Position numbers and translations under genes: made by a program
The notes under the pieces: model-generated
The model's database searches: none
What the model was told of the DNA's origin: nothing
Seen by the model: the letters and a program-made list of their open reading frames with translations, nothing else
In this document: positions 1 through 5,807 of the stretch, piece after piece
How the letters are laid out: every line of letters starts with the position of its first letter
How positions within the stretch are numbered: the first letter of the stretch is position 1
NCBI GenBank assembly: GCA_045642445.1
Contig: JAZUIX010000004.1
Location: forward strand, 1-5,948
Origin: Colimorpha sp045642445
GTDB taxonomy: Bacteria; Bacteroidota; Bacteroidia; Bacteroidales; P3
Length of the DNA: 5,948 nt
Direction: 5' to 3'

Positions 1-88
1 TTGTATCGTTATGGTATCGTTATCGTATCCAGCATACCATAACGATACCATAACGATACCATAAGGATAGGATAACGATACCATAACG
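1..88. repeat. 11-bp tandem repeat array in two opposite orientations
   Basis: Five head-to-tail copies of the unit ATACCATAACG fill 34-88 exactly (34-44, 45-55, 56-66, 67-77, 78-88). Copies 1, 2 and 5 are identical; copy 3 ends AGG instead of ACG; copy 4 reads ATAGGATAACG. Two copies in the opposite orientation (CGTTATGGTAT and CGTTATCGTAT) fill 7-28, and 1-6 looks like the end of a third, so the array probably continues left of the window. A five-base centre (29-33) separates the two sets. The array starts 42 bases past the pyrF stop and does not look coding. I know of no named family with this unit. Confidence 0.9.
3..59. repeat. Long inverted repeat (hairpin) formed by the 11-bp array
   Basis: Bases 3-23 are the exact reverse complement of 39-59, a 21-bp perfect stem. 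After one C/C mismatch (24/38) four more pairs form (25-28 with 34-37), leaving a five-base loop at 29-33. Because the right-hand units repeat, the left arm could also pair with 72-89 in a shifted register. It lies downstream of pyrF and would form in its read-through transcript. No T-run follows it on the minus strand inside the window, so it is not shown to be an intrinsic terminator; the window ends 2 bases beyond the stem. Confidence 0.85.
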
Positions 89-130
89 AGCGAACAAGGA
101 ACGAACGATGAGCGAAGATTCCCCCTCGCA
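89..130. other. Spacer between pyrF and the repeat array, weak 11-bp periodicity
   Basis: This short non-coding stretch keeps a loose 11-base rhythm in phase with the array: 89-99, 100-110 and 111-121 all begin with A and carry CGAA-like cores, and the heptamer GAGCGAA occurs at 88-94 and 110-116, 22 bases apart. It may be decayed array sequence, but the match to the clean unit is only about 4 or 5 of 11 positions, close to chance. No terminator is visible right after the pyrF stop. Confidence 0.35.
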
Positions 131-949
131 TCAGAGGCAGGCGGCCATCTGCTGCTGCAGTTTGCGGGCCTCCTCGGCTGCCTTTTCGGCAAAATCAGGG
201 CCGTTGCCGGCATAGATGATTCCGCGCGAAGAGTTGACCAGAAGGCCGCACTCCTTGGTGAGACCGTATTTGCACACCTCTTCCAAACTGCCGCCCTGGG
301 CTCCCACGCCTGGCACCAGAAGGAAACTGTTGGGCACTATGGCGCGCACCTGGGTGAGCATATCGGCCTTGGTGGCTCCCACAACGTACATCATGTTTTC
401 TTCGCCGCCCCACTGTTTCGAGGTTTCAAGCACCTGCTCGAAAAGTTTCTTTTCACCCACGGGGAGGAACTGGAAATCGAAGGCGCCTTTGTTGGAGGTG
501 AGGGCGAGGAGGATGACCCATTTGCCATCATAAACGGTGAAGGGCTGCACCGAGTCGGCACCCATGTAGGGGGCTATGGTCAGGGCATCGAAGTTGAAGT
601 CGCCCTCGGGGTCGAGGAAGGCTTTGGCGTACTGCTGCGAGGTGTTGCCTATGTCGCCACGTTTTGCATCGGCTATGGTGAAGGCGGGCTTGCCCAAGCC
701 GTGGAGGTAATCCATGGTCTTTTTCAACTGCACGAGGCCTTCGATACCCATAGCCTCGTAGAATGCCAAGTTGGGCTTGTAGGCCACGGCGTAGTCGATG
801 GTGGCGTCGATGATGGCCTTGTTAAACTTGAAGACTCCGTCCTCGGCATCGCGCAGATGCTCGGGCATCTTCTTTTTGTCCACATCCAAACCCACGCACA
901 GGAACGAGCGGCGGGCGTATATCAAATCAATAAGTTCTTTTCTGTTCAT
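131..949 (-). CDS. pyrF: Orotidine 5'-phosphate decarboxylase, type 2
   Basis: This cytoplasmic enzyme converts orotidine 5'-monophosphate to UMP with loss of CO2, the last step of de novo pyrimidine synthesis. The protein has 272 residues, normal for the longer type 2 form (the short form has about 230). Visible family motifs, in order: GLDVD (20-24) at the first barrel strand; AYKPN (56-60) with a substrate-contacting lysine; DAKRGD (94-99), the catalytic Asp/Lys signature; VPGVGAQGG (212-220), the phosphate-binding loop; and NSSRGI (239-244). All key residues are present, so it should be active. The ATG overlaps the TAA of the upstream ABC gene by one base (TAATG), which suggests translational coupling and makes it the last gene of an amidase-ABC-pyrF operon. 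No promoter of its own is visible. Identification is very secure. Confidence 0.97.
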   Translation of the reverse strand: MNRKELIDLIYARRSFLCVGLDVDKKKMPEHLRDAEDGVFKFNKAIIDATIDYAVAYKPNLAFYEAMGIEGLVQLKKTMDYLHGLGKPAFTIADAKRGDIGNTSQQYAKAFLDPEGDFNFDALTIAPYMGADSVQPFTVYDGKWVILLALTSNKGAFDFQFLPVGEKKLFEQVLETSKQWGGEENMMYVVGATKADMLTQVRAIVPNSFLLVPGVGAQGGSLEEVCKYGLTKECGLLVNSSRGIIYAGNGPDFAEKAAEEARKLQQQMAACL

Positions 950-1641
950 TATTCTGTGACTTTATGGAATTTTTCTGTAAGTTGTTGCGAGGTGATGCTG
1001 CCGAGGTGGTCGTCGGAGACGAGGCGGCCACGGTTGATGATGATGGCGCGGGAGCACATGGCTTCCACCTCCTGCATGATGTGGGTGGAGAGGAGCACCA
1101 CCTTGTCCTTGCCGGCATTTTTGATGACGGTGCGGATTTCCTCGAGCTGGTTAGGGTCGAGACCCGTGGTGGGTTCGTCCAAAATCAGCACTTTGGGGTC
1201 GTGTATCATGGCTTGTGCCAAACCCACACGCTGGCGGTAGCCCTTGGAGAGCTGGCCTATGCGTTTGTTGCTTTCGGGGGTCAGACCCACGAGCGTTATC
1301 ATTTCCTCCACCCTGTCTTTCACATCCTTCATGCCATAGAGGCCGGCGGAAAAGCTCAGGAACTCACGGACATACATCTCCAAATAAAGGGGATTATGCT
1401 CAGGCAGGTAGCCTATGAGGCGGCGCACTTCGAGGGGGTCGTCGTAGATGCTGTGGCCAAAAACGGTGGCCTCGCCTTCGGTTGGGGGTATATAGCAGGT
1501 GAGGATCTTCATCAACGTTGATTTTCCTGCCCCATTGGGACCCAAAAGGCCTACCACTTCGCCCTCTTTGACGGTGAAACTCACATCGTCCAATGCTCGT
1601 TGTCCGTCGTAAATTTTGGTTATATTTTTTACTTCTATCAT
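949..1641 (-). CDS. ABC transporter ATP-binding protein, short GldA-like form
   Basis: This is the nucleotide-binding subunit of an ABC-2 type exporter, acting on the cytoplasmic face of the inner membrane; substrate unknown. The 230 residues contain Walker A GPNGAGKST (34-42), a GYLPE Q-loop region with Glu81 in the Gln place (usual in GldA-like proteins), signature LSKGYRQRV (131-139), Walker B VLILDEP (151-157), D-loop Thr-Gly-Leu-Asp (159-162) and switch histidine 187, so it should hydrolyse ATP. The best family match is GldA of Bacteroidota, usually about 300 residues; this protein lacks much of the usual C-terminal extension but keeps the closing motif (LTEKFHKVTE). I chose the ATG at 1641 because MIEVKNITK is the normal start of the fold and it lies 7 bases past the amidase stop; an in-frame GTG at 1695 would overlap the amidase by 47 bases. 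No permease gene is in the window, so its membrane partner must lie elsewhere. Gliding should not be inferred. Confidence 0.93.
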   Translation of the reverse strand: MIEVKNITKIYDGQRALDDVSFTVKEGEVVGLLGPNGAGKSTLMKILTCYIPPTEGEATVFGHSIYDDPLEVRRLIGYLPEHNPLYLEMYVREFLSFSAGLYGMKDVKDRVEEMITLVGLTPESNKRIGQLSKGYRQRVGLAQAMIHDPKVLILDEPTTGLDPNQLEEIRTVIKNAGKDKVVLLSTHIMQEVEAMCSRAIIINRGRLVSDDHLGSITSQQLTEKFHKVTE

Positions 1642-1648
1642 GTCTGAA

Positions 1649-3049
1649 TTATTTTCCTTCAAGTTCTTTTGCTCGCTGCATCGAGATACGTTCACCGTTA
1701 TAGAAAGCTATCACGAAAGCATCCTTATGGCCCATGTCGCGCACCTTGGCTTGCAAAGCTGAGGCCTCTTTGACGGTGCGGAGGTGGCCCGTAGTATAGC
1801 AATAGTATTTCGAGGTTTTGTAGTATTCGTAATCCTTGATGCCCTTGAACTCGCTCGCTCCTGCCTTCACCACTCTGCCGCTGGTCATGAACTGAACCTT
1901 GTACACCACGCCGCTCTCATCGTTCGAAGATTGTGCGGCTGGAGCTTTCTTCGCAGGTTCTTCCACAGCGGTTTCCTGAGCGGGCTGCTCCACTCTGGGT
2001 TCTTCCACCTTGGGTTCTTCCTTAGGCAGCGGAGGCTCCACATGGGTCTCTGCCGTAGAGGGCACCCACGACGAAGGAGCCTCGGCTTTGGTGGCCGCTT
2101 TTTTCTGCACCTCGGCCTTGGGGGCAACAGATGCCTCTTCCTCCGGCTCCACCTGTCCGGTGGTGACTTCGGTCTCGGCATTTTGCTTTTGGGCCACTAT
2201 CGGGGCATCGTATTTCGAAACTTTCTTCTTGTATCCCTCAAGGTCGATTTTCAAATCAGCAGGTTTCTTTCCCCCTTCGGTCGAACTTTTGTAAGCCACA
2301 AAGGCGTTGAAAATACTCACCACAATGTTTGCCTGTCCTTCGTCGGACATCATATAGCGCTCTTCCTCGGGGTTGCTGATGAAACCCACCTCGGTGAGCA
2401 CCGCAGGCATGGAGGTTTTGTAGAGGACATATATCTCGGCCTGCTTCACACCACGGTTGATGGTTTTTATCGCTTGCTTGTATTCGTTCTGGATATATTC
2501 GGCAAAATCGAGGCTCTTGTCCAGATAGGCATTCTGATACATGGCAAACATCACATAACTCTCCGGCGAATTGGGGTCGAAGCCATGATAGTCGCTGTTG
2601 TTCTGGTAATCGTCCTCCAAAAGAATATCGGCATTCTCTTTCTTAGCCACCTCCATGTTGGCACGACTTTGCGAAAGACCCATGACGTATGTCTCCACAC
2701 CTGTGGGGGTGGGATTGTTCCACGAGTTGCAGTGGATGGAGATGAAAAGGTCGGCCTTGGCCTTGTTGGCTATACGGGCTCGCTCGGCCAAGTCGATATC
2801 CACATCCTTGGTTCGAGTATAAATGACTTTCACATCGGGATAGTTGTCCTCAATCAGCTTTCCAAGTTTCATCGACATCTGCAAAGTGAGGGCTTTTTCT
2901 TGACAATGTTTGCCAATTGCACCCGGTTTTGCACCACCATGACCTGCATCAATGACCACAGTTTTCACTTGTCCGACACTTTTTTTCTGTGAAAAAGCTA
3001 CTCCGCTGAAGCAAATTAGCACAATAAAAAGGGCAAATAAACGTTTCAT
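1649..3049 (-). CDS. Secreted N-acetylmuramoyl-L-alanine amidase with C-terminal SPOR domain
   Basis: This zinc amidase cuts the bond between MurNAc and L-alanine of the stem peptide in periplasmic peptidoglycan, typically for daughter-cell separation. In 466 residues one sees a signal peptide (1-20, cleavage likely after AFS), an Amidase_3 domain (about 29-255), a Pro/Glu/Ala/Lys-rich linker (about 283-378), and a SPOR domain (about 380-450) that in this family binds peptide-stripped septal glycan. Zinc ligands are His37 (DAGHGG), Glu51 and His106 (SIHCNS); the catalytic base is Glu220 (LTEVGFISN). Residues 123-185 form an insertion before the last catalytic strand, common in Bacteroidota homologues; in E. 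coli AmiB/AmiC a helix in a comparable place blocks the active site until an activator binds, so similar control is possible. The ATG at 3049 gives a clean signal peptide; a GTG at 3085 would put polar residues in front. It is the first gene of the operon and divergent from lptD. Confidence 0.95.
   Translation of the reverse strand: MKRLFALFIVLICFSGVAFSQKKSVGQVKTVVIDAGHGGAKPGAIGKHCQEKALTLQMSMKLGKLIEDNYPDVKVIYTRTKDVDIDLAERARIANKAKADLFISIHCNSWNNPTPTGVETYVMGLSQSRANMEVAKKENADILLEDDYQNNSDYHGFDPNSPESYVMFAMYQNAYLDKSLDFAEYIQNEYKQAIKTINRGVKQAEIYVLYKTSMPAVLTEVGFISNPEEERYMMSDEGQANIVVSIFNAFVAYKSSTEGGKKPADLKIDLEGYKKKVSKYDAPIVAQKQNAETEVTTGQVEPEEEASVAPKAEVQKKAATKAEAPSSWVPSTAETHVEPPLPKEEPKVEEPRVEQPAQETAVEEPAKKAPAAQSSNDESGVVYKVQFMTSGRVVKAGASEFKGIKDYEYYKTSKYYCYTTGHLRTVKEASALQAKVRDMGHKDAFVIAFYNGERISMQRAKELEGK
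1983..2021 (-). repeat. 15-bp repeat in the amidase linker, encoding (K/R)VEEP units
   Basis: The block GGTTCTTCC recurs at 1998 and 2013 (plus-strand reading) with a 15-base period, and a weaker copy (10 of 15) lies at 1983-1997; a further GGTTCTTCC sits at 1956. It encodes the five-residue pattern around residues 343-356 (KEEPKVEEPRVEQP). This is the usual kind of slippage-prone, disordered Pro/Glu spacer between a catalytic domain and a SPOR domain, and its length is expected to vary between strains without loss of function. Confidence 0.7.
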
Positions 3050-3070
3050 TTTCAATTGTGTATTTTTATT

Positions 3071-3103
3071 TTTTCGAAATTGCACAAATTATTGGTATCT
3101 TTG
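3071..3103 (+). promoter_or_regulatory. Candidate Bacteroidota sigma-70 promoter for lptD
   Basis: TATCTTTG at 3096-3103 fits the Bacteroidetes -7 consensus TAnnTTTG exactly. A TTTTC at 3071-3075, 20 bases upstream, is a weak match to the -33 TTTG. Transcription would start near 3109, giving a leader of about 43 bases before the lptD ATG. The position between two divergent genes and the exact -7 match support it; the -33 element is poor. Confidence 0.6.
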
Positions 3104-3110
3104 CAATTTC
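3076..3110. repeat. 9-bp inverted repeat in the amidase leader and lptD promoter
   Basis: GAAATTGCA (3076-3084) is the exact reverse complement of TGCAATTTC (3102-3110); 17 bases lie between the arms. It spans the spacer and -7 element of the lptD promoter. In the amidase transcript, predicted to begin near 3111, it would form a stem-loop at the extreme 5' end. It shares bases 3102-3105 with the 11-bp repeat, so the two could not be paired at the same time. Confidence 0.6.
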
Positions 3111-3125
3111 AAAATGCAAAGATAC
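3095..3125. repeat. 11-bp inverted repeat joining the two -7 elements
   Basis: GTATCTTTGCA (3095-3105) is the exact reverse complement of TGCAAAGATAC (3115-3125), with nine bases between them. Each arm contains one TAnnTTTG element followed by CA. The symmetry may simply reflect two near-identical core promoters facing each other, or it could also serve as an operator. Confidence 0.8.
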
Positions 3126-3147
3126 GAGTAAAATTGGAAAGTGAAAA
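3117..3147 (-). promoter_or_regulatory. Candidate promoter for the amidase-ABC-pyrF operon
   Basis: On the minus strand TATCTTTG runs from 3124 to 3117, the same exact TAnnTTTG -7 element used for lptD. TTTTC at 3147-3143, 18 bases upstream, is the best -33 candidate and only a partial match. Transcription would start near 3111, giving a leader of about 60 bases before the amidase ATG. It faces the lptD promoter, and the two predicted start points nearly coincide. Confidence 0.55.
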
Positions 3148-3152
3148 ATAGA

Positions 3153-5807
3153 ATGAGGAAATTTTTGAACATCTGCCTGTTAGTCGTTTTCGTAACGCTG
3201 CAGACAGTCGTATCCGCACAGACGGATTCTGTCCAAAAAAATCCTATTTCTGTGCCCGATTCTGCCATTTCTGAGCCCGATTCGGTCCTTTCTGACACAA
3301 AAAAATTCCCCGACACAACTTTTTCTTCACCCCTGCCCGTTATTCCTGTTTCCAAAGACGCCCTCACCAGCATCGTACACTATCAAGCCGACGACTCCAT
3401 TGTTTTAAACGTCAACAAACGCCACGCGCAACTTTTCAACAACGGCAACATCGAATACGACGGCATGGTGCTCAAAGCCGACGATGTTCGCGTCGATTTC
3501 GACAAACAGATGCTCTATGCCCAACCTGTGTCGGACTCCAACGGCAAAGCCAACGGCCACCCCTTCTTCAAACAGGATGAGGCCGAATATATAGCCGACA
3601 CCATCGTCTTCAACTACAACACCCAGAAGGGCCTTATCTCGGGCGTCATCACCCAGGAGGGCGACGGATTCCTCCACGGCTCCCGTGTCAAGAAGATGAA
3701 CGACTCGGTGATGTATCTCAACAGCGGTCTCTACACCACCTGCAACTACTCCCATCCCCATTTCGCCATCAACTTCACCAAATCCAAAGTCATAGCGGGC
3801 GACAAACTCATCACAGGCCCCGCCTACGTCACCATCGAGGACGTCCCCACCCCTATCGCCCTGCCTTTTGCCTTTTTCCCCATCACCCACGGCCGCGCCT
3901 CAGGCATTCTCGTGCCCTCCTACGGCTGGATGAACAACCGCGGCTACTATCTCAAGGACGGCGGCTACTACTTTGCCCTCAACGACAATATCGACCTCTC
4001 CCTCCTCGGCGAGATCTACACCAACCTCAGCTGGGCCGCCGAAGCCCGCAGCAACTACTATGTGCGCTACAAATACAAGGGCAACTTCGATATTCGTTAC
4101 GGCATCACTAAAGAGGGCATCCGAGGCGACAGCACCACCTACAACCGTTTCAGCGACTTCAAAGTCACCTGGCGTCACGAGCAGGATTCCAAGGCCAACC
4201 CCCACAGCCGTTTCTCGGCCGATGTCAACCTCCAAAGCCGCAACTACAACAAGAACACCACCAACCGCAACGACTATTTCAACAGCACAACTACCTCCAG
4301 TATCTCCTACTCCGGACAACTCGGCAGTTCGTTCAATTTCGCCGCCTCGCTGCGCGAATCCTACAATGTCCAAACAGGCATCATGAACCTCAAACTCCCC
4401 TCGCTCTCCCTCAGTTCCACCACCTTCTACCCCTTCCGCCGCAAACAGCCTACAGGCTCCTATCGCTGGTACGAGAACATCTCCCTCTCCTACTCTCTCT
4501 CTGCCGACAACAACATCACCGCCCAAGACTCCGACCTCTTCAAACAAACCACCCTCGACCGTATGCAGTACGGCGTACAACACTCCATACCCCTCAGCAG
4601 CACTCTCAAAGTACTCAAATACTTCAACTGGACCAACTCCATCAGCTACAATGAGCGCTGGCACTGGTCCACCATCAGCAAATCTTACGACACCCTCAGC
4701 GGCACCCTCACCATCGACACCGTCCGAGGTTTTCGAGCCAACCGCGATTTCAGCATCACCTCATCCCTCTCCACACGCATCTACGGCATGTTCAACTTCA
4801 AATACGGCCCTGTCAAAGCTTTGCGACATGTCTTCAACCCCTCCATATCGTTCAATTTCCGCCCCGACTTCGGCAACCCCAACCTCGGGTGGTGGAAGTC
4901 CTACACCGACAACACCGGCTATGTCCACCGTTACTCCATCTTCGAACAAAGCCTCTATGGCGGTCCCTCCGACGGTCGCTCCGGACGTATCTCGCTCAAC
5001 CTCGGCAACAACCTCGAAATGAAAGTCGCCACACCCCGCGACACCGTCAACGACACCAAGAAAATCACCCTCCTCGAAAGCCTCAACGGCTCCCTCAGCT
5101 ACGACCTCGCTCAAGACTCCCTGCAATGGTCCGACTTCAGCATCACAGGCCGAACCACCCTCTTCAAAAACCTCATCCTCAACTACGCAGGATCCTTCAG
5201 TCCCTACTACATCGACAGCCTCGGCAACAAACACAACCAATTTGTGTGGGAGGTGGGTGACAAATTCTTACAGAAAAACAACTCCACCTGGAGCGCCCAG
5301 GTGTCCTTCAACCTCAACAACAGCCTCTTCTCCAAAAACAAGAAAGCCGACACCAAACCCGCAGGCGAACAGATTGTGGCCCCCATCATGCAGTCGCCCT
5401 ACAACTACAACCCCGCCCTGCTCATGGGCACCTACGCCGACTTCTCCATGCCCTGGAACGTATCCTTAAGCTACACCCTCAGCTACGTCAGCCGCTACAT
5501 AGCCGCACAATACAACTTCAAACACGACGTCATCCAAACCCTCAGCGTCTCCGGCAACGTCAACCTCACCCCCAACTGGCGCATCGCCGTCTCCACCGGC
5601 TACGACTTTGTCAACAAAGGCATGTCCTACACCTCCATCGACATCTACCGCGACCTCCACTGCTGGGAAATGCGCTTCAACTGGGTACCCTTCGGCTACT
5701 ACAAAAGCTGGAACTTCCAGATCAACATCAAGGCCAACAGCCTCAAAGACGTCAAATACGAAAAACGCCAGACCTACCTCGACAATCAAAGCTATTACAC
5801 CTATTAA
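3153..5807 (+). CDS. lptD: LPS-assembly outer-membrane protein LptD, Bacteroidota type
   Basis: LptD is the outer-membrane barrel that, with the lipoprotein LptE, receives LPS from the LptA bridge and places it in the outer leaflet. The 884-residue protein, normal for the Bacteroidota branch, has a signal peptide (about 1-22, cleavage after VSA), a Ser/Asp/Pro-rich stretch (24-68), an OstA/LptA-like domain (about 75-235), and a long barrel (about 236-884) of alternating aromatic/polar strands. Recognisable family stretches are YTTCNYSHPHF (194-204), then GPAYVTIEDVPTPIALPFAFFPI (223-245), RHVFNPSISFNFRPDF (558-573) and DLHCWEMRFNWVPFG (834-848) near the end. The mature part has just two cysteines, 197 and 837. 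I prefer the ATG at 3153; a GTG at 3141 would add four residues and no benefit. Codons turn strongly C-ending after about residue 75. No gene follows within 141 bases, so it may be transcribed alone. Its LptE partner is not in the window. Confidence 0.94.
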   Translation: MRKFLNICLLVVFVTLQTVVSAQTDSVQKNPISVPDSAISEPDSVLSDTKKFPDTTFSSPLPVIPVSKDALTSIVHYQADDSIVLNVNKRHAQLFNNGNIEYDGMVLKADDVRVDFDKQMLYAQPVSDSNGKANGHPFFKQDEAEYIADTIVFNYNTQKGLISGVITQEGDGFLHGSRVKKMNDSVMYLNSGLYTTCNYSHPHFAINFTKSKVIAGDKLITGPAYVTIEDVPTPIALPFAFFPITHGRASGILVPSYGWMNNRGYYLKDGGYYFALNDNIDLSLLGEIYTNLSWAAEARSNYYVRYKYKGNFDIRYGITKEGIRGDSTTYNRFSDFKVTWRHEQDSKANPHSRFSADVNLQSRNYNKNTTNRNDYFNSTTTSSISYSGQLGSSFNFAASLRESYNVQTGIMNLKLPSLSLSSTTFYPFRRKQPTGSYRWYENISLSYSLSADNNITAQDSDLFKQTTLDRMQYGVQHSIPLSSTLKVLKYFNWTNSISYNERWHWSTISKSYDTLSGTLTIDTVRGFRANRDFSITSSLSTRIYGMFNFKYGPVKALRHVFNPSISFNFRPDFGNPNLGWWKSYTDNTGYVHRYSIFEQSLYGGPSDGRSGRISLNLGNNLEMKVATPRDTVNDTKKITLLESLNGSLSYDLAQDSLQWSDFSITGRTTLFKNLILNYAGSFSPYYIDSLGNKHNQFVWEVGDKFLQKNNSTWSAQVSFNLNNSLFSKNKKADTKPAGEQIVAPIMQSPYNYNPALLMGTYADFSMPWNVSLSYTLSYVSRYIAAQYNFKHDVIQTLSVSGNVNLTPNWRIAVSTGYDFVNKGMSYTSIDIYRDLHCWEMRFNWVPFGYYKSWNFQINIKANSLKDVKYEKRQTYLDNQSYYTY
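3246..3287 (+). repeat. 21-bp imperfect tandem duplication at the LptD N-terminus
   Basis: Units 3246-3266 and 3267-3287 match at 17 of 21 positions, and a partial third copy (CTTTCTGAC) follows at 3288-3296. The period is a multiple of three, so the frame is kept; the units encode ISVPDSA and ISEPDSV, followed by LSDT. It lies in the low-complexity stretch just after the signal peptide and before the OstA-like domain, where length changes are probably tolerated. Confidence 0.75.

Noticed and set aside
3..59. Intrinsic terminator of the pyrF operon
   Set aside because: The hairpin is strong, but no T-run is visible on its downstream side before the window ends; kept as a repeat only.
1..88. 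CRISPR array
   Set aside because: Units are 11 bp, directly abutting with no spacers, and occur in both orientations; no cas gene is present.
964..1521. Plus-strand open frame opposite the ABC gene
   Set aside because: Antisense shadow of the Walker A, signature and Walker B coding sequence; no independent start signal or recognisable domain.
949..1695. Upstream GTG start for the ABC gene (18 extra residues)
   Set aside because: It would overlap the amidase coding end by 47 bases, and the extra residues do not resemble the family's N-terminus.
1784..2992. Long plus-strand open frame (402 codons) opposite the amidase
   Set aside because: It is antisense to a well-supported amidase with all catalytic residues; its translation is low-complexity (His/Leu/Gly/Val-rich) and shows no domain I recognise.
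3405..5789. Several minus-strand open frames opposite lptD (for example 3405-3890, 3900-4664, 4761-5240, 5466-5789)
   Set aside because: Their Val/Gly/Ala/Glu-rich translations are what the C-ending codons of lptD produce in antisense; stops are rare there for compositional reasons.
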